64,000 nt of DNA. Source: Plasmodiophora brassicae (lineage: Eukaryota; Endomyxa: Phytomyxea; Phytomyxea; Plasmodiophorida). Shown here in pieces: positions 1 through 13,200 of this stretch. The stretch spans positions 744,001-808,000 of the forward strand of contig CP145411.1 of assembly GCA_036867785.1 (NCBI GenBank), given 5' to 3'. The position numbers were made by a program, and so were the translations under genes. A model generated the notes under the pieces. It was not told where the DNA came from, did not search any database, and saw only the letters and a list, made by a program, of their open reading frames with translations. How positions within the stretch are numbered: the stretch's first letter is position 1; each line of letters starts with the position of its first letter.

Positions 1-410
1 GCATGACACGTTCGAAAACATCCATCGCACGGTTCACATCGAATTCCTGACGAAGGATGCGAACCGCCAAGCCGGCCGATGGGCGACGCAGGAACGCCGC
101 ATACAGTGGCAGTTGCGGTGTCCAGCTCGACGCGACAGCCTCTTCGTCGACAGTGCTCGTCGAACGCGATTCGTCCATCCGCCTCGTCCGAAACGCATTG
201 TCGCGAGCGGTCCCTGACGACATCGACCGCCACTGACACCAGGCGGGCCCTCTCCGCCAACAACGGATCACTGACATTGTGACAGCCCCAACAGACTCCG
301 TGCGTGCCAAAATGTCTGACCTCCACACCTGCCAAACGCACCCGCATTGCTTGCAACGCCAGTACGACGTCTACCGTAGCGTCACCGTCAGCCGCCCGCG
401 CATGTCGACT
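1..410 (-). CDS. Possible partial gene running off the left edge
   Basis: On the minus strand one frame stays open from about 410 to the window edge and reads like protein (DATVDVVLALQAMRVRLAG, then HFGTHGVCWGCH). In a second frame the last 150 bases give a helical-looking stretch (LPLYAAFLRRPSAGLAVRIL, then EFDVNRAMDVFERVM). A short intron could join the two, but I could not fix its ends. I do not recognise a family. No start codon is evident and the rest of the gene lies outside the window. This could be a chance open frame in GC-rich DNA. Confidence 0.3.
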
Positions 411-903
411 TGGAACGAAGCAACCTGACGCTATCCGCTACCAGTACCTACCTACATAGCCTGTTATTTGAATCGGTATTAAGACCACAATTCTGCCCAG
501 CAACGTGTACTGACATAGGGTACCTGGCGGTACGGGACGTGCAGGCCTTGGATGTTGTGATCGGCGGCTATGGCATCGGCATCCGTCGAATGATGCCATC
601 AGCAAAACGGTAAGAGACGTACGGCACTAGATCGTGTGGGCTCGCATGAATATCACGCTTCAGTTACGAGCAGAACGGGTGAGCAGTGCTGTTAACGGCG
701 GGACCGTGTCGGTAACCGCATGACGAAGCACCCGCGCATGTAGACGGCGCTGATATGTGCCAGGTGACGATCAGGAACAAGACGCTCTGGCAGATCGATA
801 CCCTTTCTACACCTGTCGCCGTGTTCTGTCAGATGCAATCGCCTGAATATCCAACGCGTCGACAATCGTCGCAGTCAATAGCAGCTGGTCAACATGCAGC
901 GAG
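411..903. other. Stretch without a supported gene
   Basis: Only short open frames without recognisable protein features occur here. Nothing resembles a conserved RNA or repeat. It may be intergenic sequence upstream of the minus-strand gene at the left edge. Confidence 0.4.
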
Positions 904-1822
904 CACCGGGCAAAAAAGCGGTTACATCACCATGCGGTTCCCCGGTGGTCCCCCTCCCGAGTACTGAACAGGCCAAACACCATTTGGCTTCGCAATTCGG
1001 AATGAGATACGGCACATTCGGTGTTGTATGAACGTAACCGAAGGTCCTTCCGGCGGTGCGTCCATTTCACGTAAGTACGCTCCGTTCAAGGGCCACTGCC
1101 ATGCCATGGCGCACGTTGCAGACTTGCAGTGAGCCGACAAAGCGTTCATGACGGTGTATGTTGCCGTGAGCCGACTGAGCGGTTGATGTCACCAGGCAAA
1201 AAAGGTTACATCACCATGCGGTTCCCCGGTGGTCCCCCTCCCGAGTACTGGACAGGCCAAACACCATTTGGCTTCGCAATTCGGAATGAGATACGGCACA
1301 TTCGGTGTTGTATGAACGTAACCGAAGGTCCTTCTGGCGGTGCGTCCATTTCACGGAAGTACGCTCCGTTCAAGGGGCACTGCCATGCCGTGGCGCACGT
1401 TGCAGTGAGCCGACAAAGCAGTTGATGACTTCGGCGAGCACCGGGCAAAAAAGGTTAGCAAAAAAGGTTACATCACCATGCGGTTCCCCGGTGGTCCCCC
1501 TCCCGAGTACTGAACAGGCCAAACACCATTTGGCTTCGCAATTCGGAATGAGATACGGCACATTCGGTGTTGTATGCAGTATGAACGTAACCGATTGTCC
1601 TTGCGGCGATGCATCCATTTCACGGGAATACTCTCCGTTCAAGGGGCACTGCCATGCCGCACGTCGCAATAAGACAGCAAGGCAGCTGATCAAGCAGCAG
1701 CAGTCACCGGGCAAAAAGGTTACCTCACCATGCGGTTCCCTGGTGGTCCTCGTCCCGAGTACGGCTAACATTTGGGTTTCACAATTCGGAATGAGATACA
1801 GCACGCCTTGTATGAACGTCAC
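904..1822. repeat. Tandem repeat of about 250-285 bp, nearly four units
   Basis: Units start at about 904, 1190, 1439 and 1705, each opening with CACCGGGCAAAAAAGG-like sequence and the shared block CATGCGGTTCCC, then GTACTGAACAGGCCAAACACC-like sequence and a block ending near AAGGGCACTGCCATG. Unit spacing is 286, 249 and 266 bp, so copies differ by small insertions. The third start carries a doubled GGTTAGCAAAAAAGGTTA. The fourth unit is cut short at about 1822. Open frames on both strands recur from unit to unit simply because the DNA repeats. It looks like a short satellite or minisatellite array. Confidence 0.85.
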
Positions 1823-2363
1823 TAAAGCAATTGCTCTCTTGTCCAAGTTATGACGTATGCTGAATAAGTCATGATATTTGTTATAGTTCCGAAGGTTATG
1901 CAGTTCCTTTCAGTTCGGACTGTCGATTTGCGAACTGTCTGGCGTGGCGATATACAATCTGCTTGGCGTTGCGATATGCAGTTTGCCTGGCAGCTGAATC
2001 GATATTGGGATGGGTCACGGGTGGCACAATGTTGGCAAAGACGAATATCACGAAGAGTCCAGAGTGAGAACGTCACTTCACCAATACCGCACAGACCCAA
2101 ATGGCAGCAGCAGCATCGCTCTCGCAGTACGCCTGGCAAATCCCGCGTTGGCACGCCACACTCAATGGGCACCCTCCGAGGATCCTGGACGAAAAGTCGG
2201 AACGAAGTGGCGAGTGCCCACAAACGGTACCCTGACGTTAGTGAGGACTGAACTGACGAACTTGACGACGAGGTACAGCCACTGTCTGGCAGGCCATGGC
2301 TGTGAACAGGAAACCCGGCTTGCTACGGTCCTCGGACCCGAGACCGAGGCGCCTGCGTGAAAA
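1823..2363. other. Stretch without a supported gene
   Basis: Open frames on both strands here lack coding features. Around 1918-2000 there is a weak internal repetition (CTGTCTGGCGTGGCGATAT, then CTGCTTGGCGTTGCGATAT, then a GTTTGCCTGG copy), perhaps a decayed minisatellite. Confidence 0.4.
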
Positions 2364-2660
2364 TTAAACTAACTGAAACCCGGCTTGGCGTGTTGACGTC
2401 GGGTTCAGCAACAGCTGGATGCCGGATGTGGACCAGACATCTTCCCAAGTGAGAACCGCTGGAACACGTCGCGTGCCCATGAGTTCCGAGAAGGACCAGA
2501 CCGGATAACCCGCCAAGCCGGTGTAATAACTTAAGGCGTCCCAGCGACTGGTCATCGTTTGGCTGATACCGCCGACGCTGGCCAGCGACACACCAAAGGC
2601 GAAACCGCCGAACTGCTTCCCCGACCTGCACGCCGCACCGCTTTGCCTCAAAATGCGAGG
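2364..2660 (-). CDS. Possible small hypothetical protein upstream of PCF11
   Basis: The minus-strand frame ending at 2364 contains a protein-like stretch of about 80 residues: FGGFAFGVSLASVGGISQT, then WDALSYYTGLAGYPVWSF, and a tail ending QAGFQLV. It is glycine/aromatic rich with one moderately hydrophobic segment. The frame runs on antisense through the first PCF11 exon without a clear Met, so the true start (or an upstream exon) is unknown. It lies head-to-head with the PCF11 gene. No family is recognised. Confidence 0.35.
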   Translation of the reverse strand, partial: PRILRQSGAACRSGKQFGGFAFGVSLASVGGISQTMTSRWDALSYYTGLAGYPVWSFSELMGTRRVPAVLTWEDVWSTSGIQLLLNPTSTRQAGFQLV

Positions 2661-2753
2661 ACGCTGACTGAAGGGGGACGGGGGGCGTCCCGTGGCGGAG
2701 TCCGTGCCGGAGTGCGTCTGTGAGCAGTGGCGGGTCAGTTCGCGTCCTATACC

Positions 2754-4340
2754 ATGAGGCCCGGTCGACCAGCGCAGCAACGACCGCCCGTCCCGCGTCG
2801 CGTCGTCGAACGGGAGTATCTGGCGCGGTACGCGCACGACCTGGTGGCGCTGCGGGCGCCGTCCCGTCCGCAGATCGCGTCGCTGACGATGCTGGCTGGC
2901 GACGAGCCGGATCTGGCGCCGCAGGTCACCAGCCTGATCGCCGAGGAGATCCTTCGCGTAATGAACATACATTATCTCCTTGGATCAGTCGTCACAAAGA
3001 ACGTTTTCTGAATTAGTTTTACATTCGTTTTCCAACGATTTGTTTCTGAATTCGATTGTAATGTCCTCGTTTGTTTCACAGCGTCCGCCTCGCGACCGTC
3101 TGCCCTTACTGTACCTGATCGACTCCATCACCAAGAACCTGGCCGGTCCGTTCATCCGCCTGTTCGTGCCACGCCTGCATCGTCTCGTGCTGGAGACGTT
3201 CGACTCGTGCCCTCCCGGATCCGATGTTTCGAAGGCCGTCGTGAGAATGGTTGATTCCTGGCTACAGGTCGACGTGTTCCCGATGGATTTCGTCAACGAC
3301 CTCAGGGCGAAACTCAGGGAACCTCTTCCGTCTCCGTCGGCAATGCCTCCCGTTCATCCTCGGCCCGTTGTCCCGCCCGCTGCTGTACCGCCGCCGAAAC
3401 GTTTACGACCCATGGAACCGAATTGGCCGGCTCTCGAGGCCGATGTCCGACAGTTCCCGCAGCTGACGCCACTGTATCGTCGCCTGCAGGCCGTATGGAA
3501 CGCTCGCGGCGACATAACGCCCGACCTGCATCGACTGTCCGATGCGATCGGCCAGCTGCGTATGCAGGCGATGCCTGGCCCACCACCTGTCGCCCATCAC
3601 CATCATCATTTGGCCGGCGCTTCGCTTGAACCTCCTCTCCACGACAGAGACGTTTCGCTTGATTACCTGATTGTCGACACCATTGACAAGCTGGCTGGGA
3701 TCGTGGCTCCACAGCAACCGGAAACACGTGCACCGCCAGCAGCTGTACCCGTGTTCACGACCGATTCGCTGCGAGTCCGGGACCAGAGCGTCGTCGACGC
3801 GCTGTACAGTGCAATCCCATTACAATGTGCCTATTGTGGCCTGCGCATACGAGCGAAGGCGGACATGGCGACGCATCTGGACTGGCACTTCGCGACGAAT
3901 AAAGAAGCGACGAAGCGCGGGAAGACGACATCGTCACAGTTGTGGTTCATGTCGCTTGCCGAATGGGTGGCTTGCTCGGGTGCCGACGAGCGCGAAGCCC
4001 CCGCCTCGTACTTCGACGACCTGCAACGTGCCAAGGAGGCATCTGAGCAGAGCGAACCTGAACCGGTCTGCACCGCTTCGTCCTGCGTAACGCACCCCCA
4101 AGCTGATATGCCACCTGCTAGGTGTCTACCGTCGAAGCCGACGATAACCGGTCAACCTGTGCCATCTGTGGCGACAAGTTTGAGAAGATGTTCGACGACG
4201 CTAAGGAGACCTGGGTGTTCCTCGATGCCGTCGAGGTCGTGCGTGTCGTCAAGGGCGATGACGCAGAAGACGCAAACGCGTCCAAGGACATCGTGCATAA
4301 GTCGTGTCGCGATGAAAGCCCCGCGTCAGCGCCTTCATAG
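2754..4340 (+). CDS. PCF11: PCF11-like pre-mRNA cleavage complex II protein
   Basis: PCF11 binds the RNA polymerase II C-terminal domain and the cleavage/polyadenylation machinery and promotes 3'-end processing and termination in the nucleus. An N-terminal CTD-interacting domain is visible (SLIAEEILR joined to LPLLYLIDSITKNLAGPF). A low-complexity proline-rich middle follows, then a first zinc finger (CAYCGLRIRAKADMATHLDWH) and a last exon with the second finger (CAICGDKFEKMFDD, then IVHKSC). Introns lie at about 2958-3081 and 4087-4121, the second only 35 bp. The start is the ATG at 2754; an upstream in-frame GTG at 2727 is not needed. The protein is shorter than yeast or animal PCF11 but keeps the domain order. 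Confidence 0.85.
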
Positions 4341-4429
4341 TAAACTCAGCGCATTTCCTACCCGAAATTCGATGGCGCGTGCCACTGCCGTATTAGAATC
4401 CTTAGGCGAGCAAGGCCACGTGCGCCAAT

Positions 4430-5300
4430 ATGGCTGCTGGCGGGAAGGTGTCGAGCGAGCCGGCCTCATCAGGGGCGGGCGTCGCTGGCTTGCAGAAGCA
4501 CATCGACTCGATCGTGGACCTGCATCGGGCGGCACAGCTCAATAGTGTACCTGCTCTGCAAAGATGCACGGGTGCCAACAACCCCAAGCAGCAGGTCCCC
4601 AGTCTGGATACTGTGGATCGTACTGGAATGACGCCCCTCATCGTTGCCGCGCGGCACAACTCGATCAACGCTGCCGCCTGGCTGGTCTGTTCACACGCCA
4701 ACACGGATCAAGGACCATGACGCTGATGGGCATTATGTGCAGATCGACCACGGTGCAAATGTGAACGCGGCTGGGTTCGCTGGCAAGACCGCTTTAATGC
4801 ATGCCGTTCAGTGCGGGCACCTTGGCGTTGCCGAACTGTTGATCAGCCGGAATGCCGATGTCAACTGTGTCGATGGGCAGGGTTTAACGCCGTTGATGGC
4901 GGCCAGTGCCGCTGGCAGCATGCAACTGATCGACCTGCTGGCCACACACGGCGCCCAGATCAACGTCCAGTCGAAAACGAACTCGACAGCGCTCATGATG
5001 GCCGTCCTGTCCACCCAGGTACAGCGGGCGCGAACTGGAATCGATGCGGAAAACTCATCTGGTGCCCAGACAGCGATTGTGGAGCTGATCGTGACGAAAC
5101 TCGGGGCAGCGTTGACGGCGCAGAACAGCCATGGGCAGACGGCGTTGCACTTGGCGGTCAGGATCGAATGCGCCGCCCTCGTCGACAAGCTGCTTCGGCT
5201 CGGTTGCGATCCGAACGCGGTCGATGGGGACGGCAAGCGCCCGGTCGACCTGGCGTCGAACACGATCCGGCAAACCGTGCAATGGGAGGCCGCCCAGTGA
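4430..5300 (+). CDS. Ankyrin-repeat protein
   Basis: Two exons joined across an intron at about 4685-4742, so that AAWL continues as IDHGANVNAAG. About five to six ankyrin repeats follow one another with typical motifs: TGMTPLIVAARHNS, GKTALMHAVQCGHLGVAELL, GLTPLMAASAAGSMQLIDLL, GQTALHLAVRIECAALVDKL and a degenerate last one ending in PVDLASNTIR. One repeat carries an insertion after TALMMAVLS. The 30-residue N-terminus is low complexity. There is no signal peptide, membrane segment or partner domain, so it is probably a soluble adaptor with unknown partners. It starts only 90 bp after PCF11. Confidence 0.8.
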
Positions 5301-5333
5301 GCCGAACGGAGCGACGCCCTGTATTTGAACGCA

Positions 5334-8300
5334 TTAGTAAACGGAGTCGACGATGCTGGCAAGGTCGCTGTCCACATCGCCCTCGTCCTCGAGCTGGCCA
5401 CCTATAGGCGGCAGATATAAATCGTCGTGGGACTTCCTTGGCGCCTGTAGAGGTTTGGGTTGCGTGACCGATGCTGGCGCGATTGCAGGCAGAGGTGGGC
5501 CGCGAGCTGATGCGAACCCGCCCGGTATAAGCGTGTTACGCTTCGATGACCGAGAGCTGGCGAACGAAGGCCTCCCATTCTGACACAGACACACACAGCA
5601 CGTGAGCAGCAAGGTTTTCGCTCAACGGCTGAAGAACCGCACCGCATGGACGGCCGATATGGAGGTGCTTCGGCGATCAGCGGCGACGTTCAGATCGTGG
5701 ATCAGACTGGCCGCACGTTCCGACTCCCTTCTCATGACGTCGATAATCTGAACAGCACTGGGATGAACGGCGGCCGACGCTTCTGTCGACGTCGGCGCCA
5801 CGCGTAGAGCGGGATGCTTCATCGCGGGTTTCGCCTTTGTCGATGGCTTCCGGCGCACTGACGTCGTGGCTTCCGAGTTGACGCCTTTCAAGCGTCGTCG
5901 GATTGGTTGATCGAACGTCGTCACCTTCCGGTCAGCGCGCTTCGCCTTTGCCTGCTTACGTGGACTCTTCGCCTCGTAGGCCATCTCCGCAAGGGCATTC
6001 ATTCGTGGGCTGGTTTGCCCTCGATGGCCACGATCGATAGATATACGCGCAATGGACGGGCTTCGTTCCAGACGGCCGCGCCTGTTCTTCATCGCCCATT
6101 CAGCACGCATGCGTTCGTCTTCGGCCTGTACAGACAGCGTCAGGCACCAGAGCGCACTGTGTTTCTACCTCGTGGTTCAACACAATCAACCTTCATGTAC
6201 TCGACCATTGCCCGTTTCAGTTCCCTGGCACTGGACAGGTATTTCGCATCGTCGTCGCCAGACTCCTGCTTCCCATTCCGAGCGATAAGCGACGTGAGCT
6301 CGTCGTCCCGGGTCCGCAGACCTGGTACGGGGCTTAACACCATTTCCAGAAACCCGGGAACCAAAGTACGAACCTCGAGGGAGAATCGTGCTGGGAATGT
6401 AGACAGGGTTCTGGTCGGCATAGTGCACCGGCTTCTTGCTTGGCGCCACCGCCACAACAGGCACGCGGGCATCCCAACCGTCGGTTTCGTTCTCAGTGGC
6501 ATCCGGACGCAGGGCCTTCAGTTCAGGTGGCCACGTTGCCGACTGCCTGTAGAGAAATGAGTCTAGGTTCCATTCACCGCTTGTTTCATCGCCAGTACCC
6601 GAAACGGGCGGTCAGTTGGCCGGCGTACGACCAGAGCGACATGTCGCCACCGTCGGACGCAATCAAGAAGTTCTGGACCCGACGCATGGTTAGGGTGCAA
6701 TGCCTCGACGAACTTCTGGCAAAGACGATTGGCACCTTGATTCGGGAGCAGTTCGTGACAGATGTCATGTTGCTTCGTGAGTTTGGTTCGAACCTGACAG
6801 GAGGCTGGTGTGCGTCATCGTCCAGTCCTAGGATCTCGGCTGTCTTGAGGCAATCGCAAACAATGACGCACGTTTCCTCAGCGTCCGTTGCGGCACTGCC
6901 ATTGCGGTCAGCGGCAGTCCAGGCGAGCAGGGTTGCTTTCGTACCAGAGGACGAACTCAGGAAGGCGCCGTCTCGATAGGCCCCGGATCGCGCCCGTCGA
7001 CGTGTCGATTGCGAACAGGTTCCCATCGGTTGTGCCAGCAATCACTGTTTCGGATCGGCTGAGGGCGCGAACCATCGAGATGCCGATGTCGGCCGAGGTC
7101 ACCTAGCACGACGTCACATCCGCTATCTCCGACAGGGCAGAAGCGCTGATGCACATACAGCGTACGTTCGGCTGATGCGGCTCGGTTGCGATGCGGACCA
7201 TAATATGACCTCGCCGTTGGACGTACCGGAGACGACAAACGACGGGTTGGCGTGCAGGCACAGCAGTTTCATGGTGGATCCCCCAGGGAGCTTGCAGACC
7301 ATGGCCTTGGACGTCTAACAGCAACGGGTCACAACGAGATCCTCCAACGATGTACGATACCACACTGTGTAACCTCTGTGGTCTGGGCTTCCGACCACCA
7401 CGCCAGTGCGTTCATCGCTGGGATAAGACCGACAACGGGGTGCGCATGGCACTCGGACGTATAGTGCAGGTACGTGACTTCACAGCTCGTGCCTGCCCCG
7501 CATGCTGCCGGGAGCGTTCGCAGCAGCGCACCGTTGTGCGGATTCCAACAATGAAGCTCTCCCGTGGCCAGCCCTGTGAACAGACGCTTTCCTCGTCGGT
7601 CGCTGCACGCCGCTCGGACGGCCATCTTCTCGTCGTCCACATTGGCGACCGCCGTACTGCCGACGGCATTAGGCAAGGTAGTACGTGAAAGCAACGGTGA
7701 CAACGAACCTGTCAGCGTTCGGCGCAGCCGTGAACTGGTTGATCCGTCGACCAGAAAACACGTCCCATACGTTAACCGTCTGGTCGACGCCAACAGATAC
7801 GACATGCCCGAATAGGTCAGAGTACCGAACCGTCACTATTAGACAGTGGTGGGCACGGGCGGTGAACGCGTTCGAATCGGTACTGGCTTGAGCAACCTGC
7901 ACGATGATGCCAGGGCCGTTACGATCCGGCCTTCCACAAGCACGTCGACGACATTACTTTTGGCTGCCCCTCGTACGTCGTCACTGGCCAGATGCGCAGG
8001 TGCGATCCGGCTGTGATCAACTGCTTGTTGGTGAAATCGAAAGCAGCGGCAGTGAATTTGTCCTCCGGTGTGTGCATCTACCAATGAACGTTCGGAACAG
8101 CGATGCATCACATATCATTGCGATACGGATCACCTCGGATTCCAACAGAGTCTGAATGCACGACCAAGTGCGAATATCATAAAGCCGAATTCGCTTGTCG
8201 CTTGTGACAGTGATGAACTGATTCTCGTCCTCGTTGGCGCATATCTGTATGACTGAAGAATGTTGGCCGGCGATGCGAGCGACGGGCGCAGACATATACG

Positions 8301-10144
8301 GGTCCTAGAACAGCAGCATGTACGTTAGGGAGGGGACCACTTCCAATCCGAGCCCGTTGGTACCCAAGCGAGAATTCGCCCGTCATATCCCGCTGTGATT
8401 ATCATCCTTGACCTGGGACAATAGTCGAGCCCGAAAATGCCCTGCTTGTGACCATCTGCCCACAGCCCGTACAATGTCAAGCGAAGGTACCATGTGAGGC
8501 ACGATCGACTTACACAGTGATATGATCGGGGTCCACCTAGTCATGTCCGATATGATGAGCTTTCCATCTTGGATGCAGATCGTGAGATTAGCAACTTTGG
8601 CAAGGGCAGATATGCCCAATGCGTTTTCACGAACCGAATCCGGCCGTGGCCAGGCCGACTTTGGGAACAAGCTTGAACTTCGTAATCGGCTCATGATTCT
8701 GAACCTGATCGATGACATATCACATTCTACGGTTGCGGTAATGCCCTATGCAACGACAGACATGGTTGCGCGATAGGAGACAATGGGTCGTCAGATCAAT
8801 GACGGACATGTGCCCGGAGACATCGGCCAGAAGCATTACGCTTGGCCGCTCTGCCAGATCACAACACTGCATGAATGTTGGGGCCTTTTCCACCTGCAGA
8901 CAGAAGGTTCACTATCCAGCGCGTTCGAGGGGCACAGCGCGCGACCTGATACTGCAGGTCGCACTTGTACTGCAAGGATACAGGATTCCCATATGTCTTG
9001 TCCAGAACGCGGAGCCTTTCCTTCCCGGTTATGACCCTGCTGAAGAAAGAAATCGTTCGGTCCATGGCTCCGATACATATCTGGCCGTTCTTGTCGAATG
9101 TGGCGATGGCGGTTGGCTCGATATCATGCTTGCCGTTCAGGGAATCCGCTGCCGTCTGAAGAGTCGATGACCCACGTGCAGAGTGCGTCTGATGCCATTC
9201 TACTAGTCTGTACGAAACCCCGTATAAGCATGAGCAGTGGCCGCCAGGCGCAAGCAATTGATTAGCGGACACAGTCTCAGGTGAAGGAGGGCGCCGCCCA
9301 CGAGCCTCTGAAAGGCGGACCTGCAGTAGAGGAGCGTCCGATCTCCTGGTCATTGGAAGGAATTCCCGAAGTTTCGGACTGGTCGAACTGTAGATGCGAA
9401 CAGTGTTATCAGTGCTGTGGACGCGGATGGACGTTAGACGTGACAGCTGGCAGGAGGACTGCACAAACCAGATGGTAGCGATTCTGTTGTCGCGAATCGG
9501 GTGCAGCCTTGTCATCATGAACTGATGCCGCCCCCTCCGGACGGCACCTGTAACGTGGCCTTGCGACAAATTGTCCCTTGATAGGTTGTTGATGAAGACC
9601 CAGTTGCTCCAAGCAGACTACAAGCGCAGTAAGCGTCCCAGCATTCCCCAATGGACCTGCACGACCTACTCGAACAAGGTAACTGATCAGTTCGTCCCAT
9701 GACAGCACGCCTTTGACAATCGTTGAAACGTCAGATGCCCCGGACACGCGTCTGAAGGTTACCATCAAAATTCGCATCGATTTTCTCGAACTCCACTTCG
9801 AGCTCTCGTCGTTCAATGTCGAGAGCATTGGAGAGCAGATCAATGAACTGCGTCTGGTTCAACCCGCTGCCATGGCCGAGCCATATACTCTCCAGGTCAT
9901 GCAAGATGAACGCCGTGTCGAAGAAGTTGCCCCGCAGGTCCACATCCTTCGTCGACGCCAGGCGCCGCGCCAATTGCAATCCGATTTCCACGAAATCATC
10001 GGCGGGCGCCATCCCATCACCAAACCGGCACCGACCAGATATGTCATACGCAGCGCCCGCGATCGCCCCCAACGCATGCCACCTTGAATCTTTGCGACAG
10101 GTAAATATCCATTGCGCACCATTCCGGCCCATTCCAACACTCAC
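5334..10144 (-). CDS. CFAP337/WDR49-like ciliary protein: EF-hand plus WD40 repeats
   Basis: A multi-exon minus-strand gene. The N-terminal exons carry an EF-hand pair; the second loop is complete once the intron near 9700-9750 is removed (DANFDGVLSWDE, with D, N, D, S and E at the calcium positions). Downstream exons hold many WD40 blades, for example ENQFITVTSDKRIRLYD, VVSVGVDQTVNVWDVFSG, KRLFTGLATGELHCW and NFLIASDGGDMSLW. The C-terminus is basic and coiled (ELKRAMVEYMK joined to AEDERMRAEWAMK) and ends at 5334. This EF-hand plus WD40 order is typical of the WDR49/CFAP337 family of axonemal proteins. The start is uncertain: the ATG at 10144, or 10012 just before the EF-hand region. Exon joins in the middle are not all resolved. 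It is divergent from THOC2. Confidence 0.75.
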
Positions 10145-10278
10145 TAGTGCAAGATCAGCATTAGAAACGTCCGGTTTTGACGGCGAACCGGCAGACGAAC
10201 GTCCACGGTCAGGTTTGGGGGTCAGTCAGCCAGCACGATTTCTTCGCAGTCCGCGTGCCATCAGCTGCACCGTGGGCG

Positions 10279-13200
10279 ATGGCGGTCGATCTGTCGCTGC
10301 TGAAGCGGCTCGACTCGCTGTCGTCGTCGACGGCGCGGGCGACGCTGCTGGCGCTGTGCCAGGCGGCCGTGTCGGGGCCGCAGGATGATTTGCTGGACAT
10401 GCTCATGTCGCAGACGTCGGCGGCGAGCCTGCGCGAGGAGGATATGCAGTCCATGCTGTGCGATACGATCGCCATTATCTGGTGTCAGGTCGAGGCGACT
10501 GCGCATCAGGCGAATCTGGCGTCGTTCCTTCGACAGCTCTGTAATCGTCAGGTGATTCCGACGCGAATGGCGCGAGCCCGTCTTGAGCCCACGCTGCTTG
10601 AACGTGCCATGGTTATCCCGTCGGCAGAGCAGGCGAAGCGCAAAGATATCGTCTGGAGAACACATCGTCTCTACACGCAGACAAAGTACAACCTGTTACG
10701 AGAAGAGACCGAAGGATTTTCAAAGGTCCTCGTTGAATTATCTGGGGAGTGCCGACCGCAACGTATCCAGGCGCTCATCGGGGCGTTCGACTTGGACCCA
10801 AACCGGGTTGCTGACCTGCTCCTTCAGACGATGTTTAATCGCGGCCCAGACTCCGACGATCAGCGACGTCAACTACTTTTGCAGCTTGTCCAGTCGCGGT
10901 CGACGTTGACCGCCCTGCTGGGTAATGCCTTCAAACATTCCGAACCGTCGTCCAGCATGTTCGACGTTGCTGCGGATCTTATCGAGCGCGGCACCGTCGA
11001 CGCCGTTGACTTGTTCTCTGGGTACCTGTTGCCGAACAGCATCGACGATCTTGTTAAGATTCGGACCGCGATCGATAACCAGATCCGCGACACTGCTGAT
11101 TCACTGTCGCATGTGAATCTCAATGCAGATCGCAAAGGAGGCAACATGGAAAAACCGTATAGCCCGATATCGCTTTCAGATGCGATGTGGACTACGCCAT
11201 GCCCAAAGCTTGACCTGATCAGTGCATTATTTCGGAACGGCGGGAAATCCGCTGTTGATGCCGCCTGGAGGCTGCTGGCTGCTTGCTCTACGTGCCTGCC
11301 ATCACGATATGTACCCGTTTCAGACGCGCTTGCTGGCTATACCGAGCGTTTAATCTGGGCGTTTTACCGTCAACACTGCTCCGAATTCTTCCGTTTGAAC
11401 TCTGGCAACCGTGAAGAATTTGACGAAACCATGAAAACAGGTCTGTCGGTTGTAACTTCGTCTCCTGCACGTACTCATTCTGCGTTCGCTCCATTCAGAA
11501 ACCCTGGATTCGGTGATTCCCCACCTGGACGCAGCGTTGCGTTACTTGGGCCCACAGCTCTACAGGCACACTGTCCTATTCGTACGGCTATGCCGTTCAC
11601 TGCATGCCTACTTGCAATCGCGATCCGAAGATGACGCTTTCAACGCTGTGTCGCGACTCTTATGTCAATCGATTCTTCCTGCATACTCCCTTATGCCTGG
11701 AACGTGTGGGACGGCCGCCGAGCTCCATCGGACTCTGCAATGTTTTCCATATCAACGACGGTTCGCTCTGTATCATACCTGGCTGCATGATATTTATGCA
11801 GCAGAGGAATGGCCTGAGCTAAATCTCGCCCTGAGGACGGCACAGCGCCACACGAAGTACTTCCGCAAACGGATTATTGCTGGCAAGGTGAAGGAAGTTG
11901 GACGTCAACTACCACGGTTCTCGCACAATGCACCTCTCGTGGTCATGCAACTCGTCGTTGCCCAGATCCAGGCGTTCGATAATTTGTCGGCGCCCGCCGT
12001 CGACTCCTTCAAATACCTGACCGCATTGTCCCATGACACGCTGCCTTATACTATCATCGCGGCACTGTCTGACAAGAAACGCGACCCGCTGTCTGAAGAT
12101 GGTAGGCGTGCGCGCGGTAAGTTATCCAAAGCGCTGATGTGAAATTGGTTTCAGGCCAGACGCCAGCAGCGTGGTTTGCATCATTGTGCTCGTTCACTGG
12201 TCTTCTTGCCCGTCGATATGCTGGACAGATTGCCGTCCAACCTCTTGTCGAGTACATGGCAGGGCAGGCGCGCATGCACGGGCGGTTGAACGATTTCCTG
12301 CTATTGCAAGAACTCGTCTCGGCAATGTCCACGGTCACTCACATCGAGGAACAGAGCGGCGCGCAGCTCGCTGCACAGGGCGGATCTCGAAACCTCAAGG
12401 ACCAGGTGATCGACTCTGCTAGTAAGGTCGGGAAGGTCAAACGGAACCCGCAGCTCCTTGTGTCGGCGCTTCAAGAATCAGGCCTTACGGGCCAGCTGTA
12501 CATCATCATGGCACAGAACCTTATGTCCCTGAATTGGCGGGTCTCTCCGCGAACGGCGCTTCGTGCCATGTGCCATCAGGTTGATGTCATCCGTCAGGTA
12601 TTCGGTACGGTTTTTATGGCGTCGAACGGTTTCTGATCGCTCGGCGGTAGGTGATGATGCAATATCGTGAATTCTTGGATGTCCACTTGACCCCGCACCA
12701 AGCGTACGCCGACGCCGTACCTTCGCTGTACTCTCTTGTGTCGACTCATGGTCTTTCGATCGAACTTGCGTTTGCAATTGTTCGCCCTGTTCTTCACATT
12801 GATCGCGTTCGTGCCGCGCCGGACGAAGATGACCCGTCATTAGCCAGTTGCTGTCGCCACCTTCTTCCTGCTAACGTGTGGCGAGCCATATCGCCGGCAC
12901 TGTTTGCCGTGTTCTGGTCGTTGTCTCTGTACGATATCTCTGTTCCTGAGGACCAATACCGGGACCAGCAACGTCGTATCGAGGCTCGGATTAACAGCCT
13001 TGCGTCAGCACTCCCTTCAAATCCAGCTGAATCATCTGCTGTAACTGAAAGGAAGGCCGCCAAGGAACGTGAGCGTTTGAAGAGATTGCACGAACGGCTT
13101 GGTCGTGATCTGGAAGAGCAGTCAGCGTCGCATGTGTCCTGCCTGTCGAAGATCCGGTCCGAAGCACCCATGTGGTTATCCCAGTGCGCTGCTCGTCAGG

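Noticed and set aside
904-1846. Proteins encoded by the recurrent frames in the tandem repeat
   Set aside because: The same frames recur on both strands only because the DNA repeats; there is no start context, domain or splice support.
2980-4545. A 521-residue uninterrupted plus-strand frame across PCF11
   Set aside because: It reads through the 3' part of intron 1 and the 35-bp intron 2 and loses the C-terminal zinc finger. Splicing restores both known PCF11 domains, so the long frame is partly intronic.
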